A stretch of DNA of 64,000 bases from Gaiellales bacterium (GCA_036273515.1 DASUHM010000016.1:37032-101031); one strand, 5' to 3'; positions 1 to 15,520 are shown, numbered from the stretch's first letter. Translations and numbers: made by a program. The notes: generated from the sequence alone by a model not told the origin.

Positions 1-519
1 CTACCTGCTGGCGGCGATCAACGAGGGCCCGGCGGCCGGCGCCTCCCTCGACCACTCCCACTCCCAGCTCGTGCCGTTCGACCATGTCCCCCCGGCGGTT
101 GCCGACGAGCTGCCGGCGTTCGCCGGCGCGTGCGCCCTGTGCACCGCGCTGCGTGCCGAGGACGACCGCACCATCCGCCGCGCCGACGGGCTGCGCACGT
201 TCGCGCCGCGCTGGAGCCGGTTCGCCTACGAGCTCTGGATCGCGCCCGACGTCCACGCCGGCGAGCCGGCCGAACCGGCGGCCCTGGCCGACGCGCTCCT
301 CCACGCCGCCCGCGGCCTGCGCGCCGTCCTCGGCGAGGGGCTGGCGTGGAACGCCGTCCTGCACGCGCAGCCCCTGCGCGGCGACGACCCGTTCCACTGG
401 CACGTCGAGATCTGGCCGCGGCTGGCCGTGGCGGCGTCGGTCGAGCTCGGCGCCGGGATCTGGGTCAACATCGTCGACCCCGACGTCGCCGCCCGCGAGC
501 TGCGAACCGCCGGCCAGGG

Positions 520-3075
<2,556 letters not shown>

Positions 3076-3092
3076 CGATCGGGCCTCTCACC

Positions 3093-7080
<3,988 letters not shown>

Positions 7081-7083
7081 CGC

Positions 7084-8187
7084 TCAGGTGGAGAGCCTGA
7101 TCGGCATGATCAGGTAGGAGAAGCTGCCGTCCTCGCCCTGCACCAGGCCGGGCCGCAGAGGGCTGATGAGCTTCAGCCGCACCGTGTCGCCCTCGACGCT
7201 CTCGATCCCGTCGCGCAGGAACTCGGCGTTGAAGCCGATCTCGAGCGGCTCGCCGTGGAAGTCGACCGGGATCGACTCGTGCGCCTCGCCGACGTCCTGC
7301 GTCTGCGCGCTGATCGTCAGCTTGCCCGGCTCGAAGGCGAGCCGCAGCGGCAGCGTCCGCTGCGCCATGAGCGCGGTGCGGCGGACGACGTCGAGCAGCT
7401 CGGAGCGGGCGGCGGGAATCTCGTGCTCGAACGCCTGAGGCAGGAGCTGGCGGTAGTTGGGGAACTGACCGTCGATGCGGCGGGCCGAGAGCCACACGCC
7501 CTCGACGCCGAAGAGGATCTGGTTCTCGCCGATCGACACGTGGATGCTGTCCGCGTCGACCGCGGCGGCAATCCGGCCGAGCTCGACGAGCGCGCGGGCC
7601 GGGACGATCGCCTGGGCATCGCCGCCAGAGCCCGGGACGACGGCCTCCTTCACGCTCAGCCGGTAGCTGTCGGTCGCGGCCATGGTGACCCGGCCGTCGC
7701 CGAACTCGACCAGGATGCCGGTCAGCACGGGGCGGGACTCGTCGCGCGAGGCCGCCCGCGCGACGTAGTTGATCGTCGAGACGAACGAGTCGCGCTCGAG
7801 CGTGAACGACGGGCCGGAGGCCTCGGGCAGGTGCGGGAAGTCCTCGGCGCCCTGGGCGTGCAGCGAGTACTCGCTCGAGCCGCAGGCGATACGCACGGCA
7901 CCCGTGCCCGGCGTCTGCTCGATCGTCACCTCGGACTGCGGCAGCGCGCGGACGATCTCGAGCAGGAGCCGGCCGGGGAGCACCGTCGATCCCGGCTCGT
8001 GCACCTGCGCCGGCACCGTGACGCGCACGGAGAGCTCCATGTCGGTGGCGGCCAGCTCCACCGGGCCCTGCGCCTCGGCGCGCACGAGCACGCCGGAGAG
8101 GATCTGGACGGTGGAGCGCTGGGACACGCCCCGGGCCGCGATCTGCAGCCGGCCGAGCAGGTCATCCTGGGAACAGACGATTTTCAT
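7084..8187 (-). CDS. dnaN: DNA polymerase III beta subunit (sliding clamp)
   Basis: Ring-shaped processivity clamp; 367 residues, as expected for three clamp domains. It starts MKIVCSQDDLLGRLQIAARG and ends in the conserved SYLIMPIRLST, the C-terminal clamp motif. ATG at 8187 is preceded by GGGAGG, a good ribosome site, so unlike many neighbours it has a leader. It lies 263 bp downstream of dnaA, and that gap carries DnaA-box-like sequences. Confidence 0.97.
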   Translation of the reverse strand: MKIVCSQDDLLGRLQIAARGVSQRSTVQILSGVLVRAEAQGPVELAATDMELSVRVTVPAQVHEPGSTVLPGRLLLEIVRALPQSEVTIEQTPGTGAVRIACGSSEYSLHAQGAEDFPHLPEASGPSFTLERDSFVSTINYVARAASRDESRPVLTGILVEFGDGRVTMAATDSYRLSVKEAVVPGSGGDAQAIVPARALVELGRIAAAVDADSIHVSIGENQILFGVEGVWLSARRIDGQFPNYRQLLPQAFEHEIPAARSELLDVVRRTALMAQRTLPLRLAFEPGKLTISAQTQDVGEAHESIPVDFHGEPLEIGFNAEFLRDGIESVEGDTVRLKLISPLRPGLVQGEDGSFSYLIMPIRLST

Positions 8188-8450
8188 GCGCGGACAGTGA
8201 CCTCCCGCTTCAACGGGTTCTTCGAGAATTCAATTCAGAGGTTATAGGAGTAGGGGCTGGGGACGGTGGGGAAAAGGCCGGGGCGCGAGTCGGGGAGCGG
8301 CATCCCAGTGTGGACGAGGCTGCGGACGGCATGGGTCTCGTTCTCCCCCGGTCCCCCAGGCCGGGCCGGCGGAGCGCCCCTTCGCGAGGTGAGCCTGGGG
8401 GTCCACGCCCAGGACCGCACAGGCTGTCCACACAGAAGCGCGCGCGGTTT
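8188..8450. other. oriC: dnaA-dnaN intergenic region, candidate oriC part
   Basis: This 263-bp gap has no gene. It contains two matches to the high-GC actinobacterial DnaA box YYNTCCACA: CTGTCCACA at 8424-8432 (+) and TCGTCCACA at 8309-8317 (-). A relatively AT-rich stretch at about 8212-8250 lies beside dnaN and could be the unwinding element. Position matches oriC of mycobacteria and streptomycetes. Only two clear boxes are visible, fewer than in those genera, so origin function may be shared with the gap upstream of dnaA. Confidence 0.5.
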
Positions 8451-9806
8451 TCACCGGCCGCGCTTGATCCGGGCGGTGAGCTCCTGCACGACGTTGAACA
8501 CGTCGCGGTCCTCCCGGATCAGGTCGCCGATGCGGCGCACGCCGTGCATCACCGTCGAGTGATCGCGGCCGCCGAACTTGGCCCCGATCTTGGGGAGCGA
8601 CTGGTCGGTCAGCTCGCGGCACAGGTACATGGCGATGTGGCGCGGGTAGGCGATCGATTGGGGCCGCTTGTCGCCGCGTAGGTCGGCCTGGCTCACGCCG
8701 AACCACTCGCAGACGGCCGCCTGCACCTGCTCCACCGTGATGGCGCGGGTGCTGCCGCCGGGGAAGAGATCCTTCAGCACCTCGTCGGCGACGCTCACGG
8801 TGATCGGGCGGCCCGTCAGCGACGCGTATGCGATGACGCGCGTGAGCGCGCCCTCGAGCTCGCGAATGTTCGACGTCACCCGGTCGGCGATGAACGTGAG
8901 CACGTCCTTGTCGGCGACGTCCAGGCGATCGGTCGCGACCTTCTTGCGCAGGATGGCGATCCGCGTCTCGAGGTCGGGCGGCTGGATGTCGGTGATGAGC
9001 CCCCATTCGAAGCGCGATTTCAGCCGCGCCTCGAGCGTTGCGAGCTCGCGTGGCTGCCGGTCGGAGGAGATGATGATCTGCTTGCCGGCCTCGTACAGGC
9101 TGTTGAAGGTGTGGAAAAACTCCTCCTGAAGCGTGTCCTTGCCTTCAATGAACTGGATGTCGTCGACTAGGAGAACATCGTACGTCCTATACCGAATTTT
9201 GAATCCGGCAGTGTTTTTGTCCCGCAAAGCGTCGACAAACTCGTTCAGAACGGTCTCCGTCGTCACATACCGGACGCTGAGGTCGCGATGTTGCTGCGCC
9301 ACGTACTGGCCGACGGCCTGCAGGAGATGCGTTTTCCCCAGCCCGGTCGACCCGTAGATGAAGAGCGGGTTGTAGGCCTGTGCGGGGGATTCGGCCACCG
9401 CAAGCGCCGCGGCGTGGGCGAAGCGGTTGCTCGGGCCGATGACGAAGAGGTCGAACGTGTAGCGCGGGTTCAGCCCGCGGACGCTCGTGACGGGCCCTTC
9501 CTCGGTGCCGGTGTCCTCGGCCGCTGCGTCGGCCTTCGCGGCCGCCACGGCCTCGGACACGGCGACGCGCAGCTCGAGCGTCAGGTCGTGCTCGGCCGCG
9601 GCGGCGTTCAGGAGGCTGCCGAAGTGGCCCTCGATCCAGGTCTTCGTGAACTCGTTCGGGACGGCCACGACGAGCGTGTCGGCGTCCTGCTCCACCGGGG
9701 TGGCCGCGCCGAACCAGTTTGCGAAGGTGCTGGCGTTGAGGGATTCGCGCAGGCGCTGAGAGATCGTGTCCCAGGTCTGGGACGCGGCGGCCGGCTCCGA
9801 GGTCAT
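8451..9806 (-). CDS. dnaA: Chromosomal replication initiator DnaA
   Basis: AAA+ initiator that binds oriC boxes; 451 residues. Domain I is at 1-75, an acidic linker (about 85-105) follows, then Walker A GSTGLGKT (152-159) and Walker [10 protein letters not shown] (211-219). The C-terminal DNA-binding helix-turn-helix carries the family signature [18 protein letters not shown] at 9806 has no Shine-Dalgarno but a TAGACT hexamer 9 nt upstream, suggesting leaderless mRNA. DnaA-box-like sites in the upstream gap allow autoregulation. Confidence 0.98.
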   Translation of the reverse strand: MTSEPAAASQTWDTISQRLRESLNASTFANWFGAATPVEQDADTLVVAVPNEFTKTWIEGHFGSLLNAAAAEHDLTLELRVAVSEAVAAAKADAAAEDTGTEEGPVTSVRGLNPRYTFDLFVIGPSNRFAHAAALAVAESPAQAYNPLFIYGSTGLGKTHLLQAVGQYVAQQHRDLSVRYVTTETVLNEFVDALRDKNTAGFKIRYRTYDVLLVDDIQFIEGKDTLQEEFFHTFNSLYEAGKQIIISSDRQPRELATLEARLKSRFEWGLITDIQPPDLETRIAILRKKVATDRLDVADKDVLTFIADRVTSNIRELEGALTRVIAYASLTGRPITVSVADEVLKDLFPGGSTRAITVEQVQAAVCEWFGVSQADLRGDKRPQSIAYPRHIAMYLCRELTDQSLPKIGAKFGGRDHSTVMHGVRRIGDLIREDRDVFNVVQELTARIKRGR

Positions 9807-9815
9807 AGAGCGGCG

Positions 9816-9821
9816 AGTCTA
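9816..9821 (-). promoter_or_regulatory. -10 element of dnaA
   Basis: TAGACT on the minus strand, 9 nt before the dnaA ATG, with no ribosome-binding sequence between. Transcription would begin at or within a few bases of the start codon. Confidence 0.45.
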
Positions 9822-9861
9822 CGCCGTGGCCGTGCGGGCGGCAAGGCGGTACGGCGGTCTG

Positions 9862-9898
9862 CGAAATCCCGGAAACCCCGCATTTTGCAGGGATTTCG
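9862..9898. repeat. Perfect 9-bp inverted repeat upstream of dnaA
   Basis: CGAAATCCC at 9862-9870 and GGGATTTCG at 9890-9898 are perfect inverted arms separated by 19 bp. They sit about 55-90 bp upstream of the dnaA start, beyond its -10 hexamer. The arms are more AT-rich than their surroundings. This could be an operator for dnaA or a cruciform within the origin. Function is unknown. Confidence 0.5.
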
Positions 9899-10076
9899 AG
9901 GATGCCCACAGAACGCTCCACAGCTGTGGACAGATCCCTGGAAGCTCGCTCGCGGGTCCGGAAACCGCCCGTTTGCGCGTGGTTTGCCATTCGCGGCGGT
10001 CACGGCCAGTCGACACGCTTTCCACAGCGTCACTTTCGCTGTCTGAGAGGTTGGAGGCCGATCCGGGGCGCTGCCC

Positions 10077-10082
10077 TATACT
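10077..10082 (+). promoter_or_regulatory. -10 element of the rpmH operon
   Basis: TATACT, 11 nt before the rpmH ATG. A TTGGAG at 10051-10056 could serve as a -35 but the 20-bp spacing is long. No Shine-Dalgarno is visible, so the leader is at most a few bases. Confidence 0.45.
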
Positions 10083-10093
10083 CTCGGGCACCC

Positions 10094-10228
10094 ATGAAGC
10101 GCACCTATCAGCCGAACACCCGCAAGCGCGCGAAGACGCACGGTTTCCGGAAGCGCATGAGCACCCGCGCCGGGCGGGCCGTGCTCAAGCGGCGGCGGGC
10201 ACGCGGCCGGAAGCGCCTGTCCGCATAG
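10094..10228 (+). CDS. rpmH: 50S ribosomal protein L34
   Basis: A 44-residue, highly basic ribosomal protein beginning [18 protein letters not shown] and ending GRKRLSA, the standard L34 pattern. ATG at 10094 lies 11 nt after a TATACT hexamer with no clear ribosome site. It heads the rpmH-rnpA-yidD-yidC-jag-rsmG string, and rnpA begins 7 nt after its stop. Confidence 0.97.
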   Translation: MKRTYQPNTRKRAKTHGFRKRMSTRAGRAVLKRRRARGRKRLSA

Positions 10229-10235
10229 ACAGCCA

Positions 10236-10610
10236 GTGACCTCCGATGCCCCGTTCCCGCCGAACCGGCGTGGCCGCCTGTCCCGCGCGGGAGAGTTCGA
10301 CGCGGTCGCCCAGCTGGGACGCGCCGTCGGCGGCCGCTACCTGACGCTCCGCTACCGCGCCCGTGACGACGGCGGCGAGGCCCGTGTCGGCTACGCCGTG
10401 CCCCGCCGGGTCGGTGGCGCGGTCGACCGCAACGGCGTGAAGCGCCGGCTGCGCGAGGCGATCGCCCGCGAGGAAGGCCTCCTGCACGACGCCACCGACT
10501 ACGTGCTGATCGCCCGTCCGGGGATCGCTGCGACCGTCGAGGCGCAGGGGTTCGACTGGCTGTGCGACCAGGTGGCCGACCTGCTCCGGTCTGCCGAGGT
10601 CGCGCGGTGA
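10236..10610 (+). CDS. rnpA: Ribonuclease P protein component
   Basis: Protein cofactor of RNase P, which matures tRNA 5' ends; 124 residues. The RNA-binding signature is in [16 protein letters not shown], with the conserved RN and KRRLR residues. The GTG start at 10236 gives a natural N terminus ahead of [14 protein letters not shown]. Its TGA overlaps the yidD GTG by the GTGA tetranucleotide. Placement between rpmH and yidD/yidC is universal in bacteria. Confidence 0.95.
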   Translation: MTSDAPFPPNRRGRLSRAGEFDAVAQLGRAVGGRYLTLRYRARDDGGEARVGYAVPRRVGGAVDRNGVKRRLREAIAREEGLLHDATDYVLIARPGIAATVEAQGFDWLCDQVADLLRSAEVAR

Positions 10611-10843
10611 TCTCCCGCGCCCTGATCCTCGTCCTTCGGGTCGTGCGGCTCGCGCTCATGCCCTTCGTCTCGATGACGTCGATCACGCCGCGCGTGTGCA
10701 AGTACGAGCCGACCTGCTCGCACTACGCCGAGCAGGCGATCCGCGCCCACGGCCCCGTGAAGGGCCTCGGCCTGGCGGTCTGGCGGGTGCTGCGCTGCAA
10801 TCCGTGGTCGCGGGGCGGCTTCGATCCGGTGGTGCGGCGGTGA
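10607..10843 (+). CDS. yidD: Membrane protein insertion efficiency factor YidD
   Basis: A 78-residue protein with an N-terminal amphipathic or membrane helix ([19 protein letters not shown]). The conserved C-terminal core has [15 protein letters not shown] and [14 protein letters not shown], whose three cysteines are typical of YidD. GTG at 10607 overlaps the rnpA stop and its own TGA overlaps the yidC start, so it is coupled on both sides. It is thought to assist YidC-mediated insertion. Confidence 0.93.
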   Translation: MISRALILVLRVVRLALMPFVSMTSITPRVCKYEPTCSHYAEQAIRAHGPVKGLGLAVWRVLRCNPWSRGGFDPVVRR

Positions 10844-11733
10844 TCTTCGCCAACATCGTCATCTGGGACCAGATCCTGAGCGCCCTCGAGTGGCTGCTCA
10901 ACCACTACCACGAATGGCTCGGGAACTGGGGCTGGTCGATCGTGCTGCTCACCTTCACGATCCGCCTGGCGATGCTGCCGCTCACGATCCGCCAGTTCCG
11001 TTCGATGGCGGCGATGCAGGTCGTGCAGCCCAAGGTGAAGCAGCTGCAGAACCGGTACAAGGGCAAGACCTCCCGCGAAGACAAGCAGAAGATGCAGCAG
11101 GAGCTCATGCAGCTCTATAAGGAGCACAACGTCAACCCGTTCGGCTCCTGTCTTCCGCTGCTCGTGCAGGCCCCCGTCTTCATCGCCCTGAACGCCGTCC
11201 TGCGCTACCACATCCACCCGACTGGCGACGTGAGCTTCCTCGGGATCCAGAACATCTTCGTGAAGCTGAACGAGCTCCCGACGGCCCAGGAGTACATCCT
11301 GATCGCCCTCTACGTCGGCTCGATGCTCGGCTCGACCCTGCTGTTCTCGTTCGTCACCGACAAGCAGCAGAAGTACATGCTGGCGGCGATGCCGATCATC
11401 TTCGTCCCGTTCGTCCTCAACTTCTCGACCGGCGTGATGATCTACTGGATCACGTCGAACTTCTGGACGATCGGGCAGCAGGGCATGATCAAGCGCACGA
11501 TGGGCCACCGCTTCCCGCAGCCGGCCGCCAAGGGCTCGAGCGGCAAGGGTGGCTCCTCGGGGAAGGGCGCTGCGGCGAGCAAGGGCGGCGGTAAGCCCAA
11601 GCCGGGCGCCGGCAACGGCAAGCAGGCGGACGAGCCCGCGAGCACCGCCCCGGCGAGGCGCGGCAGCGGCCGTCGCTCGCAGCAGCAGTCCGGCCGCCGC
11701 TCCGGCCAGCGCCGGGGCGGGCGCAAGCGGTGA
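10840..11733 (+). CDS. yidC: Membrane protein insertase YidC/Oxa1
   Basis: Inserts and folds inner-membrane proteins. The GTG at 10840 (overlapping the yidD stop) gives a 297-residue Oxa1-type protein lacking the large periplasmic domain of proteobacterial YidC. The conserved arginine of the hydrophilic groove is in [13 protein letters not shown] charged coiled-coil loop follows (about 60-95), with further membrane segments near 105, 150 and 180-215. The last ~60 residues form a Lys/Arg/Gly/Ser-rich cytoplasmic tail likely to contact ribosomes. jag starts within its stop codon. Confidence 0.95.
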   Translation: MIFANIVIWDQILSALEWLLNHYHEWLGNWGWSIVLLTFTIRLAMLPLTIRQFRSMAAMQVVQPKVKQLQNRYKGKTSREDKQKMQQELMQLYKEHNVNPFGSCLPLLVQAPVFIALNAVLRYHIHPTGDVSFLGIQNIFVKLNELPTAQEYILIALYVGSMLGSTLLFSFVTDKQQKYMLAAMPIIFVPFVLNFSTGVMIYWITSNFWTIGQQGMIKRTMGHRFPQPAAKGSSGKGGSSGKGAAASKGGGKPKPGAGNGKQADEPASTAPARRGSGRRSQQQSGRRSGQRRGGRKR

Positions 11734-12461
11734 GCGAGCCGGCCGTCCGGGTCGAGGCCACCGGCGAGACGGTGGGCGAGGCGCGCTGGGCGGCGCTGCA
11801 CGAGCTCGAGCGGCGCTATCCGGCGCTCGACCGCGACCTGGTCGAGTTCGCCGTCGTCTCCGAGGGCCAGCGCGGCCTGCTCGGCGTCGGCTACGAGCCG
11901 GCGCGGGTCGTGGCGGTGCTCGCCGACGAGCCCCAGGCCGCGGCGGAGGCGCCGGCGGCGCCGGCCCGCGAGCCGATCGGCCCCGAGCCGGACGACTCCG
12001 AGGCGGCCGGCCTCGTGCGGGAGCTGCTCGGCCGGGTCGTCCACGGTCTCGGGATCGACGCGGACGTCGAGATCGAGGAGGTGTCCGGGCGCGTCACCGG
12101 GACGGTCTCCGGCGGCGACCTGGGCCTGCTCATCGGCCGCCACGGGCAGACGATCGACGCGATCCAGTACCTCGCGAACGCGGTCGTCCACCGCCGCCAG
12201 GCCGAATCGGTCGAGGTGGTCGTCGATGCCGAGGGCTACCGGGAGCGGCGCGAGCGCGCCCTCTGCGGCGTCGCCGACCGGGCCGCCGCCGAGGCGATGC
12301 GCAGCGGCCGGCCGGTGGCGCTCGAGCCGATGACGTCGGTCGAGCGCAAGATCGTGCACCTGCACCTGCAGGAGATGGACGGCGTCGGCACCTCGAGCGA
12401 GGGCGTGGAGCCCAACCGGCACGTCATCGTCCTCCCCGAGGGCGATTCCGCCGAGGTGTAA
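11730..12461 (+). CDS. jag: RNA-binding protein Jag/KhpB
   Basis: A 243-residue protein with three parts: a Jag-N domain (1-50, ending GLLGVGYEPARV), a KH domain with GLLIGRHGQTIDAIQ, and a C-terminal R3H domain with EPMTSVERKIVHLHLQ. An Ala/Pro-rich linker separates the first two. Relatives bind RNA and influence cell elongation and division. The GTG start overlaps the yidC stop by 4 nt. Its stop region contains a parS-like sequence. Confidence 0.92.
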   Translation: MSEPAVRVEATGETVGEARWAALHELERRYPALDRDLVEFAVVSEGQRGLLGVGYEPARVVAVLADEPQAAAEAPAAPAREPIGPEPDDSEAAGLVRELLGRVVHGLGIDADVEIEEVSGRVTGTVSGGDLGLLIGRHGQTIDAIQYLANAVVHRRQAESVEVVVDAEGYRERRERALCGVADRAAAEAMRSGRPVALEPMTSVERKIVHLHLQEMDGVGTSSEGVEPNRHVIVLPEGDSAEV

Positions 12462-12472
12462 AACGTGAAACA
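12457..12472. promoter_or_regulatory. parS: Candidate parS centromere site
   Basis: TGTAAAACGTGAAACA matches the near-universal parS sequence TGTTTCACGTGAAACA at 13 of 16 positions. The right half and centre (ACGTGAAACA) are perfect and the three mismatches are together in the left half. It spans the jag stop and the rsmG start, 640 bp before parA. Confidence 0.5.
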
Positions 12473-13109
12473 CCCCGATCCGCGGCTGGCGGCGTACCGC
12501 GACCTGCTGCTCGCCGCGCCGGTCTCGGTGACCTCGATCCGCGACCGGGAGCGGGCATGGGCCGTGCACGTCGAGGACGCGTTGGCGGCCCTGCCGGTGG
12601 TGGAGAGGCTGGCGCCGGTGCGCATCGCCGACGTCGGCTCGGGCGGCGGCAGCCCCGGCCTGCCGATCGCGCTCGCCACGGGGATCCGGGTGGATCTGGT
12701 CGAGGCGACGGGCATCAAGTGCGAGTTCCTGCGCCGGTGCGTGGCGGCTCTGGATGCGCCGTGCGAGGTCGTCAACGAACGGTCCGAGCAGCTCGCCCGC
12801 GCCGGCGGCCGCGACGCGTACGACCTGGTGCTGGCGCGGGCCCTGGCACCGCCGCCGGTCGCGGCCGAGCTGTGCCTGCCCCTGGCCCGTGTGGACGGCC
12901 ACGTGCTTCTGTGGACGGCCGAGACCGAGCCCGGTGCGCTGGCCGACGCGGCGGCGGCCGTCGGCGGCGAGCATGCCGGGACCATCCCGGTCGGCCCGAA
13001 CCGGCGCCTGGAGCTCCTGCGCAAGGCCTCGGCGACCCCGGAGCGGTTTCCGCGCCGCCCGGGAATGGCCGCCAAGCATCCGCTTGCGCGGGTACGATCC
13101 CGCCCATGA
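12465..13109 (+). CDS. rsmG: 16S rRNA (guanine(527)-N7)-methyltransferase RsmG
   Basis: SAM-dependent methyltransferase of 214 residues. The SAM-binding motif is IADVGSGGGSPGLPIAL and the second motif is the RSEQLARA region. GTG at 12465 is 3 nt after the jag stop. The start lies inside a parS-like sequence, so that DNA is under two constraints. The C terminus is basic (ARVRSRP). Its TGA overlaps the parA ATG. Confidence 0.93.
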   Translation: MKHPDPRLAAYRDLLLAAPVSVTSIRDRERAWAVHVEDALAALPVVERLAPVRIADVGSGGGSPGLPIALATGIRVDLVEATGIKCEFLRRCVAALDAPCEVVNERSEQLARAGGRDAYDLVLARALAPPPVAAELCLPLARVDGHVLLWTAETEPGALADAAAAVGGEHAGTIPVGPNRRLELLRKASATPERFPRRPGMAAKHPLARVRSRP

Positions 13110-13867
13110 GCGCGCGCGTCTACGCCCTTGCGAACCAGAAGGGCGGTGTCGGGAAGACGACGACGGCGATCAACATGGCGGCGTGCGTGGCGGAGGCCGG
13201 CACGCCGGTGCTCCTGATCGATCTCGACCCTCAGGCGAACGCCACGACGGGCCTGGGATTCCGGCCGGAGCAGCTCACCGCGAGCACGTATGACCTCCTC
13301 CACGGAAAGCCGTTGGACGAGGTCGTGCTCGAAACCGCAGTCGCGAACCTCTATCTCGTCCCGTCGCATCCCGACCTGGCTGCGGCGCAGGTCGAGATGC
13401 CGAGCGGCTCCGAGCAGGGCACGCTCCTGCGCGACCTGCTCGCCGGCACCGAGGAGCAGTACCCGTACGTGTTCGTCGACTGCCCGCCGTCGCTCGGCCT
13501 GCTGACCGTGAACGCGCTCGCCGCCGCCAACCGCCTCATCGTGCCCGTCCAGTGCGAGTACTACGCACTCGAGGGCCTGGCCCAGCTGCTCCAGAGCGTC
13601 GAGCTCGTGCGCACCCGGATCAACCCGCGCCTCGGCGTCACCGGCGTGCTCCTGACGATGTACGACGCCCGCACGCGGCTCGCAAGCGACGTCGCCAGCG
13701 AGGTGCGAAGCCATTTCGGGCCGCTCGTCTTCGACACCGTCGTGCCGCGCAGCATCCGCCTCGCCGAGGCGCCCAGCCACGGCGTCCCGATCACCGCCTA
13801 CGACTCGTCCTCCGCCGGCGCGGACGCCTACTACCGCGCGGCGCTCGAGGTGGTCGAGCGTGGCTGA
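13106..13867 (+). CDS. parA: Chromosome partitioning ATPase ParA/Soj
   Basis: Deviant-Walker P-loop ATPase of 253 residues that moves origin regions with ParB. The P-loop is QKGGVGKTT (11-19) with both signature lysines. Further motifs are LIDLDPQANATTGLG and FVDCPPSLGLLT. ATG at 13106 overlaps the rsmG stop. A TACGAT hexamer exactly 7 nt upstream suggests an additional leaderless promoter inside rsmG. parB overlaps its end by 8 nt. Confidence 0.97.
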   Translation: MSARVYALANQKGGVGKTTTAINMAACVAEAGTPVLLIDLDPQANATTGLGFRPEQLTASTYDLLHGKPLDEVVLETAVANLYLVPSHPDLAAAQVEMPSGSEQGTLLRDLLAGTEEQYPYVFVDCPPSLGLLTVNALAAANRLIVPVQCEYYALEGLAQLLQSVELVRTRINPRLGVTGVLLTMYDARTRLASDVASEVRSHFGPLVFDTVVPRSIRLAEAPSHGVPITAYDSSSAGADAYYRAALEVVERG

Positions 13868-14738
13868 GTCCAGCCGTCCCCGCGGCCTCGGCCGCGGCCT
13901 GGCCGCCCTCGTCGCCGAGTTCCCGACCGGCGCGACGTCGATGGTGGAGCTCGAGATCGGCCAGGTGCGGCCGAACCCGCGTCAGCCGCGGCGGGTGTTC
14001 GACGACGAGGCCATCCAGCGCCTGTCCGAGTCGGTCAAGGCCGACGGCGTCGTCCAGCCGATCATCGTGCGCGACGTCGGCGACGGCTACGAGATCGTGG
14101 CCGGCGAACGGCGCTGGCGGGCTGCCCGGCTGGCCGGCCTGCGCACCGTCCCGGCGATCGTGCGCAGCGCCGACGACCGCGAGCTGCTCATCCTGGCGCT
14201 GGCCGAGAACGTCGCCCGCGAAGACCTGAACCCGATCGACCAGGCCCGCGCGTACGCCGTCCTCGCAGACGAGCTCGATCTGACCCAGACCGAGATCGCC
14301 CGCCGCGTCGGCAAGAGCCGGCCGGCGGTGGCGAACACCATGCGGCTGCTCGAGCTGCCCGACGACGTCCTCGAGCTCGTTTCAGCCGGCGATCTGACCG
14401 AGGGCCACGGCCGCGCGCTCCTGCTCGCGTCCGGGCAGGACGAGCGCTCGAGCCTGGCCCGCACCGCCGTCAGCCGCGGGTGGTCGGTGCGCGAGTGCGA
14501 GGCCGCCGCGAAGCGCGCCGCCAAGCCGGCCAAGCGTGAGCCGAAGCGGGCCGCGGGCGTGATGGACGACGAGCTCGCCCACCTGGCCGTCGACGCCGCC
14601 TGGCAGTCGCTCGGCCTGCGCGCATCGGTGCGGCAGGGGTCGCGCGGCGGCCGGGTGGAGCTGCACTTCTCGTCCGCCGCCGAGCTCGGTCGCATCGTCG
14701 ACCAGCTCCGCGCGGACCGGGTGTCCTGGGCCGACTGA
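13860..14738 (+). CDS. parB: Chromosome partitioning protein ParB/Spo0J
   Basis: CTP-dependent DNA clamp that loads at parS; 292 residues. The CTP/Nuclease-like domain shows GERRWRAARLAGL, the Arg-rich ParB box. The helix-turn-helix region is TQTEIARRVGKSRPAVANTMRLLELP. A C-terminal dimerisation domain ends near 290. The N terminus has the basic GLGRGLAALV segment that stimulates ParA. The GTG start at 13860 overlaps parA by 8 nt. Confidence 0.97.
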   Translation: MAESSRPRGLGRGLAALVAEFPTGATSMVELEIGQVRPNPRQPRRVFDDEAIQRLSESVKADGVVQPIIVRDVGDGYEIVAGERRWRAARLAGLRTVPAIVRSADDRELLILALAENVAREDLNPIDQARAYAVLADELDLTQTEIARRVGKSRPAVANTMRLLELPDDVLELVSAGDLTEGHGRALLLASGQDERSSLARTAVSRGWSVRECEAAAKRAAKPAKREPKRAAGVMDDELAHLAVDAAWQSLGLRASVRQGSRGGRVELHFSSAAELGRIVDQLRADRVSWAD

Positions 14739-14822
14739 CCGCGCACCGGCCGTCGCGTACAGAGCACGCGTCGCACGGGGCGTCCTGGCGCTGTTCGGCC
14801 CTGCACGGTCGGTGAACCGCGG

Positions 14823-14828
14823 TAGTAT
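14823..14828 (+). promoter_or_regulatory. -10 element for tRNA-Ile
   Basis: TAGTAT, with the tRNA 5' end 15 nt downstream. No strong -35 hexamer is seen 16-18 bp upstream. The 85 bp between the parB stop and this element show only a weak CGCGT/ACGCG repeat. Confidence 0.4.
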
Positions 14829-14843
14829 GCGGGCTCCCTGCGG

Positions 14844-14917
<74 letters not shown>

Positions 14918-15487
14918 TTGGCTGCTGCGGACGACACCCGACCCAGGTGCAGCTGGGTGCCCGCCGGCGATCCGCTCTACGCCGCGTATCACGACGAGGA
15001 GTGGGGCACGCCCTCCCACGACGACCGCCACCTCTACGAGATGATCGTGCTCGAGGGCGCGCAGGCGGGGCTCTCGTGGTCGACCATCCTGCGCAAGCGC
15101 GAGGGCTACCGCAGCGCGTTCGCCGGCTTCGACGCCGAGGCCGTGGCCCGGTTCGGGCCCGCCGACGTCGAGCGGCTGATGGCCGACCCGGGCATCGTCC
15201 GAAACCGGCTCAAGGTCGAGTCGGCGATCGCGAACGCCCACGCGGTCCTCGCCGTCCGCGAGGAGCACGGCAGCCTCGACGCGTTCCTCTGGGGGCTCGT
15301 CCCCGGAGCGCCGCTGCGCCGCGGTCCCGGAGACGTCCCGGCCGAGACCGCCGAGTCGCGGAACATGTCGAAGGCGCTCAAGCGAGCAGGCTTCCGGTTC
15401 GTCGGACCGACCGTCTGCTACGCCTTCATGCAGGCCGTCGGGATCGCCGACGACCACTCTCCGGAGTGCTTCCGCTACGCCGGATGA
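14918..15487 (+). CDS. tag: DNA-3-methyladenine glycosylase I
   Basis: Base-excision glycosylase removing 3-methyladenine; 189 residues. Zinc-ligand positions of the Tag family are kept: Cys in RCSWVPAGDPLY, His in AAYHDEEWG, and the His/Cys pair in DDHSPECF. The only in-frame start upstream of RCSW is the TTG at 14918, which abuts the tRNA-Ile 3' end with no gap. The nearest Shine-Dalgarno-like sequence, CCAGGA, is inside the tRNA T arm and discriminator region. It is therefore probably co-transcribed with the tRNA. Confidence 0.9.
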   Translation: MAAADDTRPRCSWVPAGDPLYAAYHDEEWGTPSHDDRHLYEMIVLEGAQAGLSWSTILRKREGYRSAFAGFDAEAVARFGPADVERLMADPGIVRNRLKVESAIANAHAVLAVREEHGSLDAFLWGLVPGAPLRRGPGDVPAETAESRNMSKALKRAGFRFVGPTVCYAFMQAVGIADDHSPECFRYAG

Positions 15488-15501
15488 GGCTCCCCGGAGC
15501 C
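15488..15501 (+). terminator. GC-rich palindrome after tag
   Basis: GGCTCCCCGGAGCC is a perfect 14-bp palindrome directly after the tag stop and just before the next gene's -10. No U-run follows, so intrinsic termination is uncertain. Confidence 0.25.
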
Positions 15502-15505
15502 TGGC

Positions 15506-15511
15506 TATACT
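15506..15511 (+). promoter_or_regulatory. -10 element of the bifunctional-nuclease-family gene
   Basis: TATACT, 9 nt before the ATG at 15521, with no ribosome site between. This is a probable leaderless or near-leaderless start. Confidence 0.4.
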
Positions 15512-15520
15512 GAAATTCGG

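Larger units (their letters stand above)
9807..10093. other. dnaA-rpmH intergenic region with DnaA-box-like sites
   Basis: A 287-bp gene-free divergent promoter region. It holds TGTGGACAG at 9926-9934 (minus-strand CTGTCCACA), a weaker CGCTCCACA at 9914-9922, and CTTTCCACA at 10018-10026. The first two overlap to form the perfect palindrome TCCACAGCTGTGGA (9917-9930). A separate 9-bp inverted repeat lies at 9862-9898. The region could be the origin, part of a bipartite origin, or the DnaA autoregulatory region. Confidence 0.5.

Noticed and set aside
8395..8406. GGGTCCACG as a third DnaA box between dnaA and dnaN
   Set aside because: The last base of the TCCACA core is G and the first two bases are purines, so it is outside the box consensus.
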